Shown here: positions 36,901-48,900 of the stretch, one piece after another
How the letters are laid out: every line of letters begins with the position of its first letter
Position numbering within the stretch: the first letter of the stretch is position 1
Assembly: GCA_018806985.1 (NCBI GenBank)
Contig: JADANN010000450.1
Coordinates: 2,474,835 to 2,538,834, forward strand
Direction: 5' to 3'
Length of the DNA stretch: 64,000 nt
Source: Angiostrongylus vasorum
Taxonomy: Eukaryota > Nematoda > Chromadorea > Rhabditida > Metastrongylidae
The notes under the pieces: model-generated
Told to the model about the DNA's origin: nothing
The model's database searches: none
Seen by the model: only the letters and a program-made list of their open reading frames with translations
Program-made: the position numbers and the translations under genes

Positions 36901-39900
36901 AACGGGTGATTGCTGACGGCACAGATCGATAAGAACTAGCTGAGAGACAGGCGAAACGAAGGACGTGCATGGTGTGGTGGTGAACGCGCTACTCCCCGGA
37001 AAGGACAATAGCGCGTTCGTTCCCCACCGCAAACACCTGCGGTCCGGAGTTTTGCAAATATCTCAGCAATCTTGTGGTTGTATTAGCGCTTATATTCTTC
37101 TGAAAATTCCCAATAGACTTTATTTATATAGGCCAAAGGTAAGTTCATCAAAAAAATGAACGGATTCAGTTAGTGTTTTGTCCAGTTATATTGTAATCCT
37201 CCATTCACCCTAATGTTTTGCCGATTCAATATGGCGGGGGGCATTGCTGGATGTCTATCGAATCGAGATCTTAAACAGTTGGCTATCATTAGCAAAATGA
37301 CTAAGCTAAGAAAAAGTTCGGGGATTTCCATCTGGAAACTTAGCTATCAGCAAACCCATGCTATTGAGGAAATTGGCAAGCCACCTGCTGTGGCTACCTA
37401 ACTAAAAACTGCGTGAAGGTGACATTGTAGTAAATGTTCCCTGTGTTTCTTGATTGAGCAGACGGAGTCTAATAAGCAGCTGTGATGTGCGACGGTGGCG
37501 CTAATTGAGTTTAGCGGTTACCGATTGAGTTGCTCGATGATTAGTGAGATAGCAAGTGATACAGCTATGTCAGAAAATGTTGCAGAGTATGCTTGATTAA
37601 TGTTGTACAACGTAGGTGTTCTTCTCGAAAATGTCATTCACGTGATAAAGCACAAAAGCTGCATTGTCTTCTTCGTTTAATTATAAAACGTATGAAGTGT
37701 GAGATGTGATTTCTGTGAGGCAACAGTTCTGTAAGTTGTCTTGCTGAAGAGGTTCACCGTCACACTGGTGCAAATAATGCGGACAAGAAAGAAATACGGA
37801 AAAGATCCTGGATTCTCGTTAGTCTTGTGTTTTGCTGATGGTGTCGTCATTTTCGAGAATTACCGATTAGAATTATTATTGAAATGAAAAGGCTCTGAAA
37901 AGCTAAATTCATTAGAAATACGTCGTACACACGATTTAAGTAGCTTAGCGAGTTAGTGGTCATCAGATACTCCTTGTAGTAGGAAATGTATGGAAGTCGA
38001 ACAGCAGTTCACTTGAACTCTTGAGTGACCCTCTTAGTTATCATAGAACGGGCACACCAAATCAGGACGGGTTGTTTCACACTGTGACGTTTCAAGAACG
38101 GATGTATCTTAGAGATCCACCAACAATAGTCGCTGCGGTGTTTTCAGCTCTCTCTCGTCTGACTGAACTTGCATTTGAATGCAGGGAATACAACTGTGGA
38201 ATAAGAAATAAAATTTATAAAACATCACTGGGAAGGAAGTAGAATGCCGTCATAGCTGACAGTAGCATAGAAAAGAAGCGAAGGGAAACTATGGCTGATT
38301 CCTGAATAATTCGTGAACATTATTCTTTCTTTGATAAGCTTGACTATCGGCTCGGATAGTCGGTTCTGATGAAGACGAAGACGTCGAAACGTTAGCCGAA
38401 TAAAAATTTTTTATCAACTTCGCGTAAGCTTATCAAAGAAAGAATGCGTATTGATTAGTTAGTAATACCGAGGTTAAAGGAAGTCGTTTTTGAAATACTT
38501 CCTGAACAGTTGTCGTCGAAATGTGCAAGTGTTAGGAGTAAACAGCTTTCAGACAAACTTTCAAGTATGTTTTGATGAAGACAAGATTACTACAAACAAT
38601 TATAAGGGGCTTTTCACTTACAAGCTACCAACGTCTATTATGTCATTTATTTATAACACTGTGGCATTAAAATGAATATCATTTGGCTCCTGAAAAACAC
38701 CGGCGTGCCCTTTTTTTGTTACTTTAGTGTCATAGAAACGAGGTAATTCTCAACCATTTCTCGAATTCGTTTCACTGCTAAGGCTACTTGTCATGACTTT
38801 GTTTCAAAGTCAGGACTATAATAGGTAGTTTTAAGAGAATATTTTAACAGCGTTTTATAGCAACCGAATTCTATACTCTTCTGCTCGTAGTTAATCCCGG
38901 GAATTTTTGTTGAATAATCAGCATCGCTAGCAGAATTGAAGTGAAATGCAAGTCACAGTCGAGAATAGGTGTGTCTACAGTAGTATGCTGATGCTAATGG
39001 TGAATTCAAAAAGAACTAGAGGCGTTTCTAAGCTCATTTTAAGGATATATTCTCTAAAGTGTAGACAGTCGCATCCCACTGGGGTTATCTTAGCACCCAT
39101 TACTGGTACAGTATTAGTCAAAATTTTTTAGCCATATTAATCCAGCGATCTAAAGGTTTGTCATGTTCTATGTTTTGAGTTTTGCATGCTAACTATTGCA
39201 GGGTGAATTGGAATTGGACGCTGGATTTCTGCTAGTTGGCAGGAATTCTTTCAGAGTGACGGGACGTGAAGAAATACACCTTCTTGACCGCATTCCCGAC
39301 AACATCGATCAGCCTCCTAAGTTTACCGATGATGTCGACGAGGCATGGCTTGGTTGTTTTTGTGTTCTGCTTTTCGTTTCCTCATCTCGAAGGTGCTCTT
39401 CATTTATGAAAACATTAAAAAGAGGATGATGAATGCAGCATATTCGTGAGGAATGTCAGAATTCTTAGCCAGATTAATACGAGATTTTTTGCTAGGCGTT
39501 GTTTTGTGCATGTCTTCCTAATCATAAATTCTCATTTCATGTTTTCTGTGTGTGAGTGTTCTAATCTCTTTCAAAAGGGATCAGATATAGCGTCTTGCTA
39601 GCAAAAACGTTTTTCACCAGTTTATTGATTTTTTTTTGTTTGAAACAATAATTTGATAGACACTTCGTTGTTTCTGAGGTTGTTGTGAGATCACCGAGAG
39701 AACGTCTTCTGATTTCGATTCTTATCGTCTTGTGGCGGGCGAAATGTGTGTAAACATTGGCCTTGAGTACCGGATCTATTTTTTAGTGTTTCGAATCCCC
39801 GTTTATGGATTGGGATAAATTTACATAACCCGGAACTATAACTTCAAGCTTTCATTGCAATATTCTACCTTGTATATATTGTTGATGGCTCTGTTGGAAG

Positions 39901-42900
39901 TGGAACTCTATACACCTAACTTTTCACTTTTTTTTCTTTCATCCATGAAAAAATTTGCATTTATGTTCGCGTTTTAAGCTGATTTAAAGTGAATCATCAA
40001 GGATTGCGACTAGTACATCGTTCCAGTTCAAGTTCAGTTCGAGTATTCATTTTTCACAAAATATCTGTCCTCGTCTGAAAATAATCCGTGCAACTAACGA
40101 AGAATGACCTTGGCCGGCTGATATCTCGTTCATTTGCTTCTTGTGCATCAGATTGTTCAGTTTCTGGGCGTCATTGAATACATCAGTGTTATTGGTTCCT
40201 ATTACGAAAGCGTCTCTGTTCATTCTGGCCGATCTTTTTCTGTTTATGTGAAAATGTCGAAATGTGTTTGGCTGTTGAAAATTGCTGTTTCGATCGTGAA
40301 TAGGCTGGCTGAGTAGCTGTTCGTCCATTTGGTCGGAGAACTTCCTCGATATTTTTCCACTCGAGATTTCTTTCGTTATCTTTGTCTTTCTCTTTGTAGG
40401 TCTATTCGTCTCTCTCTTCCTCAAGTCCTCCTTCGTTCTCTTTTTTCACCGTCTATTTCTCTCTATTCTCTTTCTCATTCATATAACTATGCCATAAGGA
40501 CATTGCAATAATCACTCTTCATCATTTCTGGAATACATTGTAAATGCCTTGCTTTCATTAAATCATATCGGACTTTAAAATAAAATACCCTTCCCGAGTT
40601 CATATGCTCCAGCGCTTTTAACGCTGCATTAAACAATGCATAGATATGACCGGTTTTCAGAACAGAAGTGTCTATTATTGGTTTTTCGTGCCAAAAATTG
40701 GTAGGTACGTTCCTGAACTATTATTTCTTCCTTCTATATTCTTATGTTTTTGTTTCCCCTCCTTTTATTTCTTTCGACTTTTGTTTTTTCTTCCAACTCT
40801 TTTTTGGCATCTTGGCAAAAACCAAAGTTTGTTTCCTTTTTAGTTCATTATTTCCAAATATCCTTTTCAGCTAAATTATGAATAGTGTTATGTATGTAGG
40901 ATTATATACATGAGTCACTAATGTTTCGAAATAGTCTAGTTGATTCATCCAGTAAACATGTTATGTTTCTATTACACCAAGCTGGGCGACCATCTTCCTA
41001 CATCCTATTGATTTTACTTTCCCCTTATTTTATTCAATATTTACAACATGGAAGCTTACCTGGAACGGTTTTAGATAAATAATTCATCTAGTAGCACATA
41101 GGATATCACTTCCAATTGGTTGTAGAGACAAGGGTTCGTTCCAGTAGGTTCATCTAGGCTGAATAGTACATTTCGACCTGCATCCTTGTAGTGTGAACTC
41201 ATTTCACAGCGGATCTTTTCAAGCCATCCACGGTTACGTCTTTACATCGATAATAGTGATAAAGGACCTCCGAAGCGAACTGGACCCCTGTGCAGGTCAG
41301 TAGAGTACAGGGTCGAGTTGACACTACTGGCACCAACTAGAACTACTCAATGGTTCACATTCGCGATCTTATGAGACATATGTGATTCACACGCCTTCAA
41401 AGTTTATTCCACCGTTCACTTTTAAAAACATCCAAATTCATGACAAACTTTATTAGTTAAGGTGGAACGCATTGCAAACTTGTCATTTTTCCAACTGGAT
41501 AAGAGTTTTCTTGTTTCATCACGGTAAAATACTTCCCGTGGCCCACCTATCTTATTTTCATCGAGGCTCGTTTTCCGAGCGGCGAAAAGATTGGATGAAT
41601 GCAATTTTGAAGATTTGAAATTTCTTCTGATTTTAACAGGATTCCAATTTCAAGCGGTTTTAAAATGGAGGCAAAAAGAGGTTAAAAAAGAATTAAAATT
41701 TAAAAAATTAAAATAAGATAAAATAGCCCATATTCATAAAAAATTGCGCGGATACCAGCACTTTTTTTCAGTGATGATACGCTGATCGGGTAAGAGTTTT
41801 CCTCTGGACTCGGATAAACCATGCAAACCTTCGTTCACGTGGTCGCCACAAGGTATCATCCACCAGACATTGATTCACTCTGGCCTAGTCTTGTAGACGG
41901 AAATATCGAACTTCTTTTTAACCTTAGGAGATCTGTTTGGGAATGGCCTACCTGTTTCGCCTTCGTTTGATAGCTAAGAACACCTAAATGGTGATGAAGA
42001 GAAATATTTGGGTTAATTTTGCGACTTAAGAGGGCTGCAGTGAGCAATGTATGCTTCCAAATTAAATGAATTTTTGCTGATGAAATAGTGAAATGTCAGT
42101 GATGTTTACATGGTTTTATCGAGTTAGTTCACATTTTTTGTTTAAGATGAGGGTGTCAAGAAATGCAGAAGGCTCATTGAGAGAGAATGTATTGGATTAC
42201 ATCCTTCAAAATTTAGACTGCTTGGATGGTCCGTCACGTGAAGTACCTCTTTATATCCACCATTCATTTCATTCTCCTTTAAATATTAACTATCGTTAGT
42301 GGTGGTGGTCGAGTTCGTTGACGTGTTCGATTTGAGCATCTGACGTCTTTACTCCTCGCTGACATGCTAAACTCGCCTACACTTTTCTTGATTCCTAGAA
42401 CAGTAGTGGACCCTAATGGATTAGAAGCATTCCGCTGTTGTGCGAATTTTTGCGAGACGAGAACGATTCCCACGAATAGTCGACCCGCCATGCGAAGATT
42501 ATTTAATAGGCTAAAACGAGAGAGACTCTTGTTGAAATAAAGGAAAATATTTTTCCATTGGAAGTTCAAGCTTATGGCAGCATTGTTTCCAGTGATGATG
42601 ATTCATTCGGCGTTCTCAAGAAGTCTGAGTGGGTTGGTCCATTACACAATTCATAACTGCCTCGTTCAGTTTCTTTCATAGTTTCATATTCCTTACGGTT
42701 CTGCCGCTGAATTATAACAAAGGACTCTATTACCACTCTCACGAATCTGCAGAGTTCCATCCAATATAGTTATCCCACTGTTTTGCTCAGGTCTGTTTGT
42801 TGAATCTAAATTTTTTTTCCTGTCGAAGTATTTAAGCTGAGGAACAGGGCACCTTTGAAATACCAAACGATTTTCCTTGGTTTTTTATTCCTGGAGAGGT

Positions 42901-45900
42901 CCATTTTACCTGTTGTCTATGACAAATAATATGCACCTTTTTGCTTTTTTATGAGCTTTGGTTGGTAGCTGGAACATTATTCACACGTAAGGTCTCCATC
43001 TGCGCCGTAATTTTTTCCCTTGGTTTCCCCTATTTGTGGTAAAAAACAATTAAACAACCTAGCTGTGGGGTTTACTGTGACGACTGAAAGTAATGGGTTA
43101 TCCAAGCTCTTCAAAAAACGATGAGATTGTGGAAAAGCTGAAATGTTTGTTAACATAGCTTAGTATTGTTTATAAGAAATCCAGCTAAAAACTTCATAGG
43201 AGCGAACCCATTTTATGGTGCATGGTGACTCGGTGAGTACCACGTACCAACTCCGCCTCGAACGAGGTCATCCCTTTCCTCGTGCAGATACCAGTTACTC
43301 ATAATCGAATTCTGTTCCTATACTTACACTAACAAGAAAACTTTGACAGTAACAAATTTAACCTGTAAGGCAGGCCTGAGATTCCTGAACTTTTTCGAAA
43401 CTCCTTTGTAGACTTCTTTCATATGATGTGCCAGCAAATGATGTCTTAAATCTTATCCTGTAAGTTTAACAAAGAAGAAGACCGTATGCTAATAAATTTT
43501 GCAACGAATTATGACACATTTGTTAAGAGCGCACTGTAAACTGTAAGTTCTGTTCCATAGACTTTCAGTCTTAAACATTATCGATTATTGGAATGGAAAA
43601 TACATTGTATGCTGTAATTCTTTACCGAATATCCTTATTTATCTATTTACTAACTTTTCCAGCTTGTCTACATCAAATAGAAACGAATCGCAAGTTCTCC
43701 TTGGGATTGCCAAGCTACCAAAGTGAGCATTTGAACTCATTCACTTCGTTTTCAGAGTCAGGATATGTCCACTGCTCGTGACGATGTGCTCGAAAAGACA
43801 TATGGCGATTTGATTGATATTCCTAAAACTGAACCGCATCCAGAGCCACCTAAACCAAGCCCTGAAGGTAGGTTCGTTCCGAAGATGAACTGCCAGCTTT
43901 CTTCTTTTATAAGTATCTCATTATTGACACTTACGGTATAAAATCTAGAGTGGAATTCATAAACTGCATACCCATCCGTCTTCTTTTGCATTGACCTTGA
44001 TCGTAGTGATAAAGTTTTAGCAAAGAAAAGGTCAGCTGGGTTAACCATGTTTGAAGTTGATAAAGTATCAAGGGCACCACCCATGTCAGCTAAAGTCTCT
44101 CTAGAGAATGTCAGTAAGGTATACGTGGGGACTTTTGCTCAAATCCACATTCACAATACAAATCCGCGTTCACACGGGCACACACACGCACCAACGCGTG
44201 AAAACTCCTGTATGAACTAGAAGACACTAGAAGCGAAAGACAATCCGACTTATCATGAACAGGGATATAGTTCACGGAAACAGTCCACATATCAGAGATA
44301 CCACGTAGTCGCTTTTCACAGGCGGCTAACTCCCAGTCGTTCTCTTGGGGACGGGATAGATGACTTTACGGTTAACTGGATCACCAGATCCTTTACATGA
44401 GGAAGAATAATTGGGTAAAATGTAAAGGTGTGCACAAAATGGTCTCACCTTGCCTTGGGATCGAAATAAAGGATAAAAATGCAATGCATAACCTAATTTG
44501 GGAAGTTTTCAATGTTTTATTCCCAACAACGACATTTAGAAAAAGGGAAATATCAATGGATTTCTTTCTTCAAAGCAGGACAATGAATTTTTTGGGCAGC
44601 GAACTAACAAGATATTTGAAATATGACAATTCGATGTTTTTTCCTCAATAAGCAGACACGAGGTTGTTACTGTAGATTTATTAGGACACAATAGCTGACG
44701 TTTCGGCGGTTTCGCCTTCTTCAGAGTCTGGAAAGGTCAAATTGAGATGCGATCTACTCAGCCAAGCACTTTCATAACCCCAGCAGATAAAACATAACAA
44801 GTTCAAAAATGAACCGCAAGAAGGAGAGTCTTGCCACCACGCGTGACCTGGCGCCGTACCTCAGGCTGATCCAATGACCTGACACAGAGACAGTTTTCGC
44901 CCATGTTTTACTCTGTGCGGCTGCTATCCATCAACGAACTTAAATACTTACAACAAATAAACGGTAGGTGTTTAAATGAAGCTGTTTCTAGTGCGAATAC
45001 AAATTTATTTGTTATGTTTCATCTGCTGGGGTTATGAAAGTGTTTGGCTGAGTAGATCGCATCTCAATTTGACCTTTCCAGCCTCTGAAGAGGGCGAAAC
45101 CGCCGAAACGTCAGCTGTTGTATCCTAATAAATCTATAATAACAACCTCGTGTCGGCTTATTGAAGAAAAACATCGAATTATCAATCAGTGCCGAGGTTA
45201 ACAGAAAGTCGGTCTTGGGAATTGAAATATGATGTTTTCACGTCCACTCCTTCATTTTCCATTTCCCTACAGAGTCTTTGGCTCATTTGTTATTATGAGG
45301 TATAACAAGGTTTTCCGGTTTAACAAGCGAAGAAATCCGACCAAATCTTAAATTACAGTTTTCGTCCACGATTTCTTGTTAAGACAACTGCTCTGCAAAC
45401 ATAGTTGAGTGTGTTTTCTTGTGGACCTAGCAGGCATTCATGAACATTGCTGCCCTCGGCGCAAGCGTACTGCTTCGTAGTACAATATGGCATGACTATG
45501 TAGCAAAAATCATCTCTAGAGGAAAGGAAATGTATGGGCCGAGAAACCTGTAGTTTTGACGGAGTTGTTTTAGATGATCGACTCTGAGAACGTTTCATCG
45601 CTGTGTGAGTGTATTTAGTTACGATTTTAGCGGAGAATTAGTTGGACGGGTAAACCCATTGGCGCTTTCCGCGCAATAGGCTTTATTGAAAGCTGTACAG
45701 CAACTAAAGCTATTTTCATCAAGGCGGAAGCAAATTTGAGATTTCAGTAAACAGAAGAGTCTAGGCATCTGTTGCAATTTCACAGCTAAGGAAGGATTCC
45801 TATTCTGTGCTGTCCGATGAGTGATACCGTGCCGAAGTAGTTCTAAGTTTTGTAGTTCCTGTGACAAGTTAGAAATTCCTTCTCCTCTGTTTCGTTCGTG

Positions 45901-48900
45901 AAGCTGCTCCATCTTCCTACGTCCATTTTCTTATGACTAGTAGTTTTAAATGAACTTCTACATGCGGCACTCATACAGCAGTGTATTTTAAAGTTGATTT
46001 TGTGGAATTTTACAGAATAATGTTTTTTAACAATCGCGTAATGAATAAAGCCATCGGCATTGATCAATCCCTGAGGGATTCGACTTCACTAAGCATCGTT
46101 GGAGGTGAATGAATGCGTACCTGGCCCATACGGTGACTTGTAGTGGCCTACCAGTGTATCCAGCCTGTGCTGATGTCCTCCCTTTCCGAACAAATCTGGT
46201 ACTATTTTGGCGATCGCGGAGGGTTGGTAGGCTTGCTGAGCCCAGAGCGTGGGCTCGAGCCAAAGACCACGTGTGTATTCCAGGACACCTTCATTCACCG
46301 CGCTATGCGCTCCCACTGATTTTTTCTACTACGCTTACAAAACGTTCTTTTTTGCACATATTTTTTGCAGTAATCCGGGTTTCACGATATCGATCGGAGA
46401 CGTTTGAACATGTTGGAACAATGTGTTTCCGTATTTGTAATTTTTTAAAAATTCTACTGTTGTACTTTTTATCCAGTGCTTTCGCTACTGCACTTTTTTC
46501 AAGGCGAGTTTTTCGGAGAAACAAAGCCTAGCGGCACACCAAATCTGAACGGTTCTAGTGGAGACACACCTCATGATATTCACGTAAGTCGTCGTTTTTG
46601 TTTCTTTTTTCCTATTCGCCCAACTTTCTTTCAGCATTTCCGGAGTGTTAAAAATTCTTCTTCAATTCGTCCAGCGCGTTTTCTTATCAAATGCGTTTCG
46701 TCACATTATCAGCATTATCAGTATATTGTTACTAAAAGATTGAATCTTATCTACATTGTAAAAGTTGCTTTACAGCAGCCTGGAGGAATTCTGCTTAATT
46801 GCTTTTTATACAGAGTTTTTTCTGCTTCTTTTTCAACTGCGGTGCAAATCACATCGTTTCTCAACGTGAAGCAATGCGCATGAATTTCCGCAATAGTGCT
46901 GGGTCGGACGAAATGTAAATAGGAAATATACTTATTGATTTTTTTATTTTTTATTCACTAGTAGAACTAAAGAGTGAAAATAGAGATACGATTTCGTAGT
47001 GAAAGATACACATGGCCAGTCTAGTAAGTGGAAGAGAAACGTGACGAAAACGTAGAACATTGTTTACTATCAGCAAAATCCCTGTTCATTACAGCGCACG
47101 TTTTTTAAGTCTTCTATGCTGGATTTTCAAATCCTTTACCAGAGTTCAATAATTCATGGGTAGGTACAGTTTTGCAATAAAAATACCGTTGGCGTTGTTG
47201 ACGATCCCGTATGTAATCGTGTAACGAGTGGGCACTACACTAAACAGACGACTCCTGACCAGAAATATTGCTCCCTTCACATTTTCTATCCGATTCCTTG
47301 CTTTCAGTGATGATGGATTTCTTTGAATACGACGACGTATGTGGGGACCACTTTATAGACTGAAAAGCACTTGGATCTGCAGAAGCAGCTGGTTCATGTT
47401 GGCTACAAGCACATTCGCCCATATTGTAGGTAGCCGTCCTAGAGTGCGGCAGAATCTTTATGTGGGCCATTCTATCGATCTTCTCGTCCATCTGTCAACT
47501 CTTTTCACCACATGATGATAGTTTTTGACGGTTTGGGCTGCGCCATCAGGCTCTATGTAGTATATGGTGGTTATATTTCATAAGATAATTGTTCATGCAT
47601 TCTGTAGCTAACGCGCAGAAGTTTTGAGGGTGAACAACTGACTGATGACCGTACAATGTATAAGGATAAAAGGGATAAAGCTCTCGGAGTTGATCAATCC
47701 CTGAGGGATACGCCATACATTCGACTTCATTGAGTATCGTTAGAGATGATTGAATGCATACCTGGCCTATACACTCACTAGCGATGACTTGCCGATGTTT
47801 CGAGCCGGTGTTGCTATCCTTCCAGGTAAGTCTGGTAGCAATTTGCCGAGCCCGGAGGAATGGAAGCTTCGGTAATCCTGGGGCACGGGATCGATCCATA
47901 TGTATTGCAGGCCGCCTCTAACCGCTGCGCTAAGCGTGCCCCATCATGAAACGTACATAGCAAATAAAGGTGTTTTGAATACGGATGGATAGAGTTGAAT
48001 GAATGAAATGAATGAATATTAACACACAGCTTATTTTCAATAGTATTTGTACTTCATTATTTGCGTATATTTTACCATTCAGAAAGGTTCACTTATTTCT
48101 GCTCAACAGAATGAAATGCTTTGAGTATTTCATAATAAAAAAATATTATTTCATAATAAAGTGTAGATATTTTTCGATTACTATCGTTCTTCTGAAGTTT
48201 CTGCTTCAGGATCCGAACCCAGTAGAGAGCAAACAAGCTGATACGCAAGCAGCTCATGATCATTTCCATTCTACTCATGGTGGTGTGTTTTTCTGTCTTT
48301 GGTGTTGATGCGATTATATCTTCTATAATCTTTCAGTGTTCTCTTACTAACTTATAAGGAAATAAAACGAATATCCCAGTATTAAGCACAAAAGAGGAGC
48401 TGCAGAATTTTGACTAGTTTATTGAACTTTGGTTCAATATTGAGGAGATTTGTCTTTGATGATCAAGAAGAGTAGTTCCTATAGTAAGATAGTGTGAATG
48501 AACTGCTCACGAACCATCACTCTTACAATAGTCGTCTGTCTAAAATGGTGACAAGTCGTAAAAATAACTGACATTCTGTTCACTCTGAAGAAAGCGATGC
48601 TCAGAGGTGTAACCGTGTTCTAGACGTACCGTTTGAACCTGTCGGTCGTGGTGGAGTGCCTTTAGATCAGTTGATCGAGGACCAGGTAGCTGAGGTGCAC
48701 GGCGATGTGGATGAAATTCTGCACAGAGTACAGGAAAACGACGAGAAGAAACATGACATACCTGGAGATCGTAAGCATTTAGTCATAAAGCCAATTAAGT
48801 AATAACAGTGCATATTTCGTTATACAAGGAGGATTGAGATAGGATTAAATTCTCTGGACTGTAGAGTTTTCATACAATTCCAAAACCAGATCTAACTATG

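Larger units (their letters stand above)
29259..39201. other. Intron region between exons 4 and 6
   Basis: It holds several family A and B repeats, two weak exon candidates (32239, 34392) and hammerhead-like copies. Stretches 30895-32230, 33795-34380, 34550-35140 and 37090-38330 show nothing further. Confidence 0.4.
44645..45169. repeat. Long inverted repeat carrying a hammerhead-like motif in each arm
   Basis: The arms are about 44645-44790 and 45030-45169. They begin and end with CAATAAGC..ACGAGGTTGTTA and its complement, and are nearly identical through the ribozyme-like core and the AGCCAAGCACTTTCATAACC block. The centre of about 240 bp is unrelated. This is foldback-like. Confidence 0.75.

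Noticed and set aside
36735..37085. Small LTR element, because direct repeats flank a unit
   Set aside because: The direct repeats are family A tails found alone elsewhere; a tandem dimer explains the layout.
40047..40424. 125-codon minus-strand frame rich in K, R, N and Q
   Set aside because: Its composition follows the AT/pyrimidine-rich intron; no splice signals or recognisable motif.
43758..44084. 108-codon minus-strand frame
   Set aside because: It is the antisense shadow of exon 7 and the following intron, with no splice or start context.
46476..46883. 135-codon open frame
   Set aside because: It runs in a different frame from exon 8, which is supported by phase-matched splice sites, and continues into intron.
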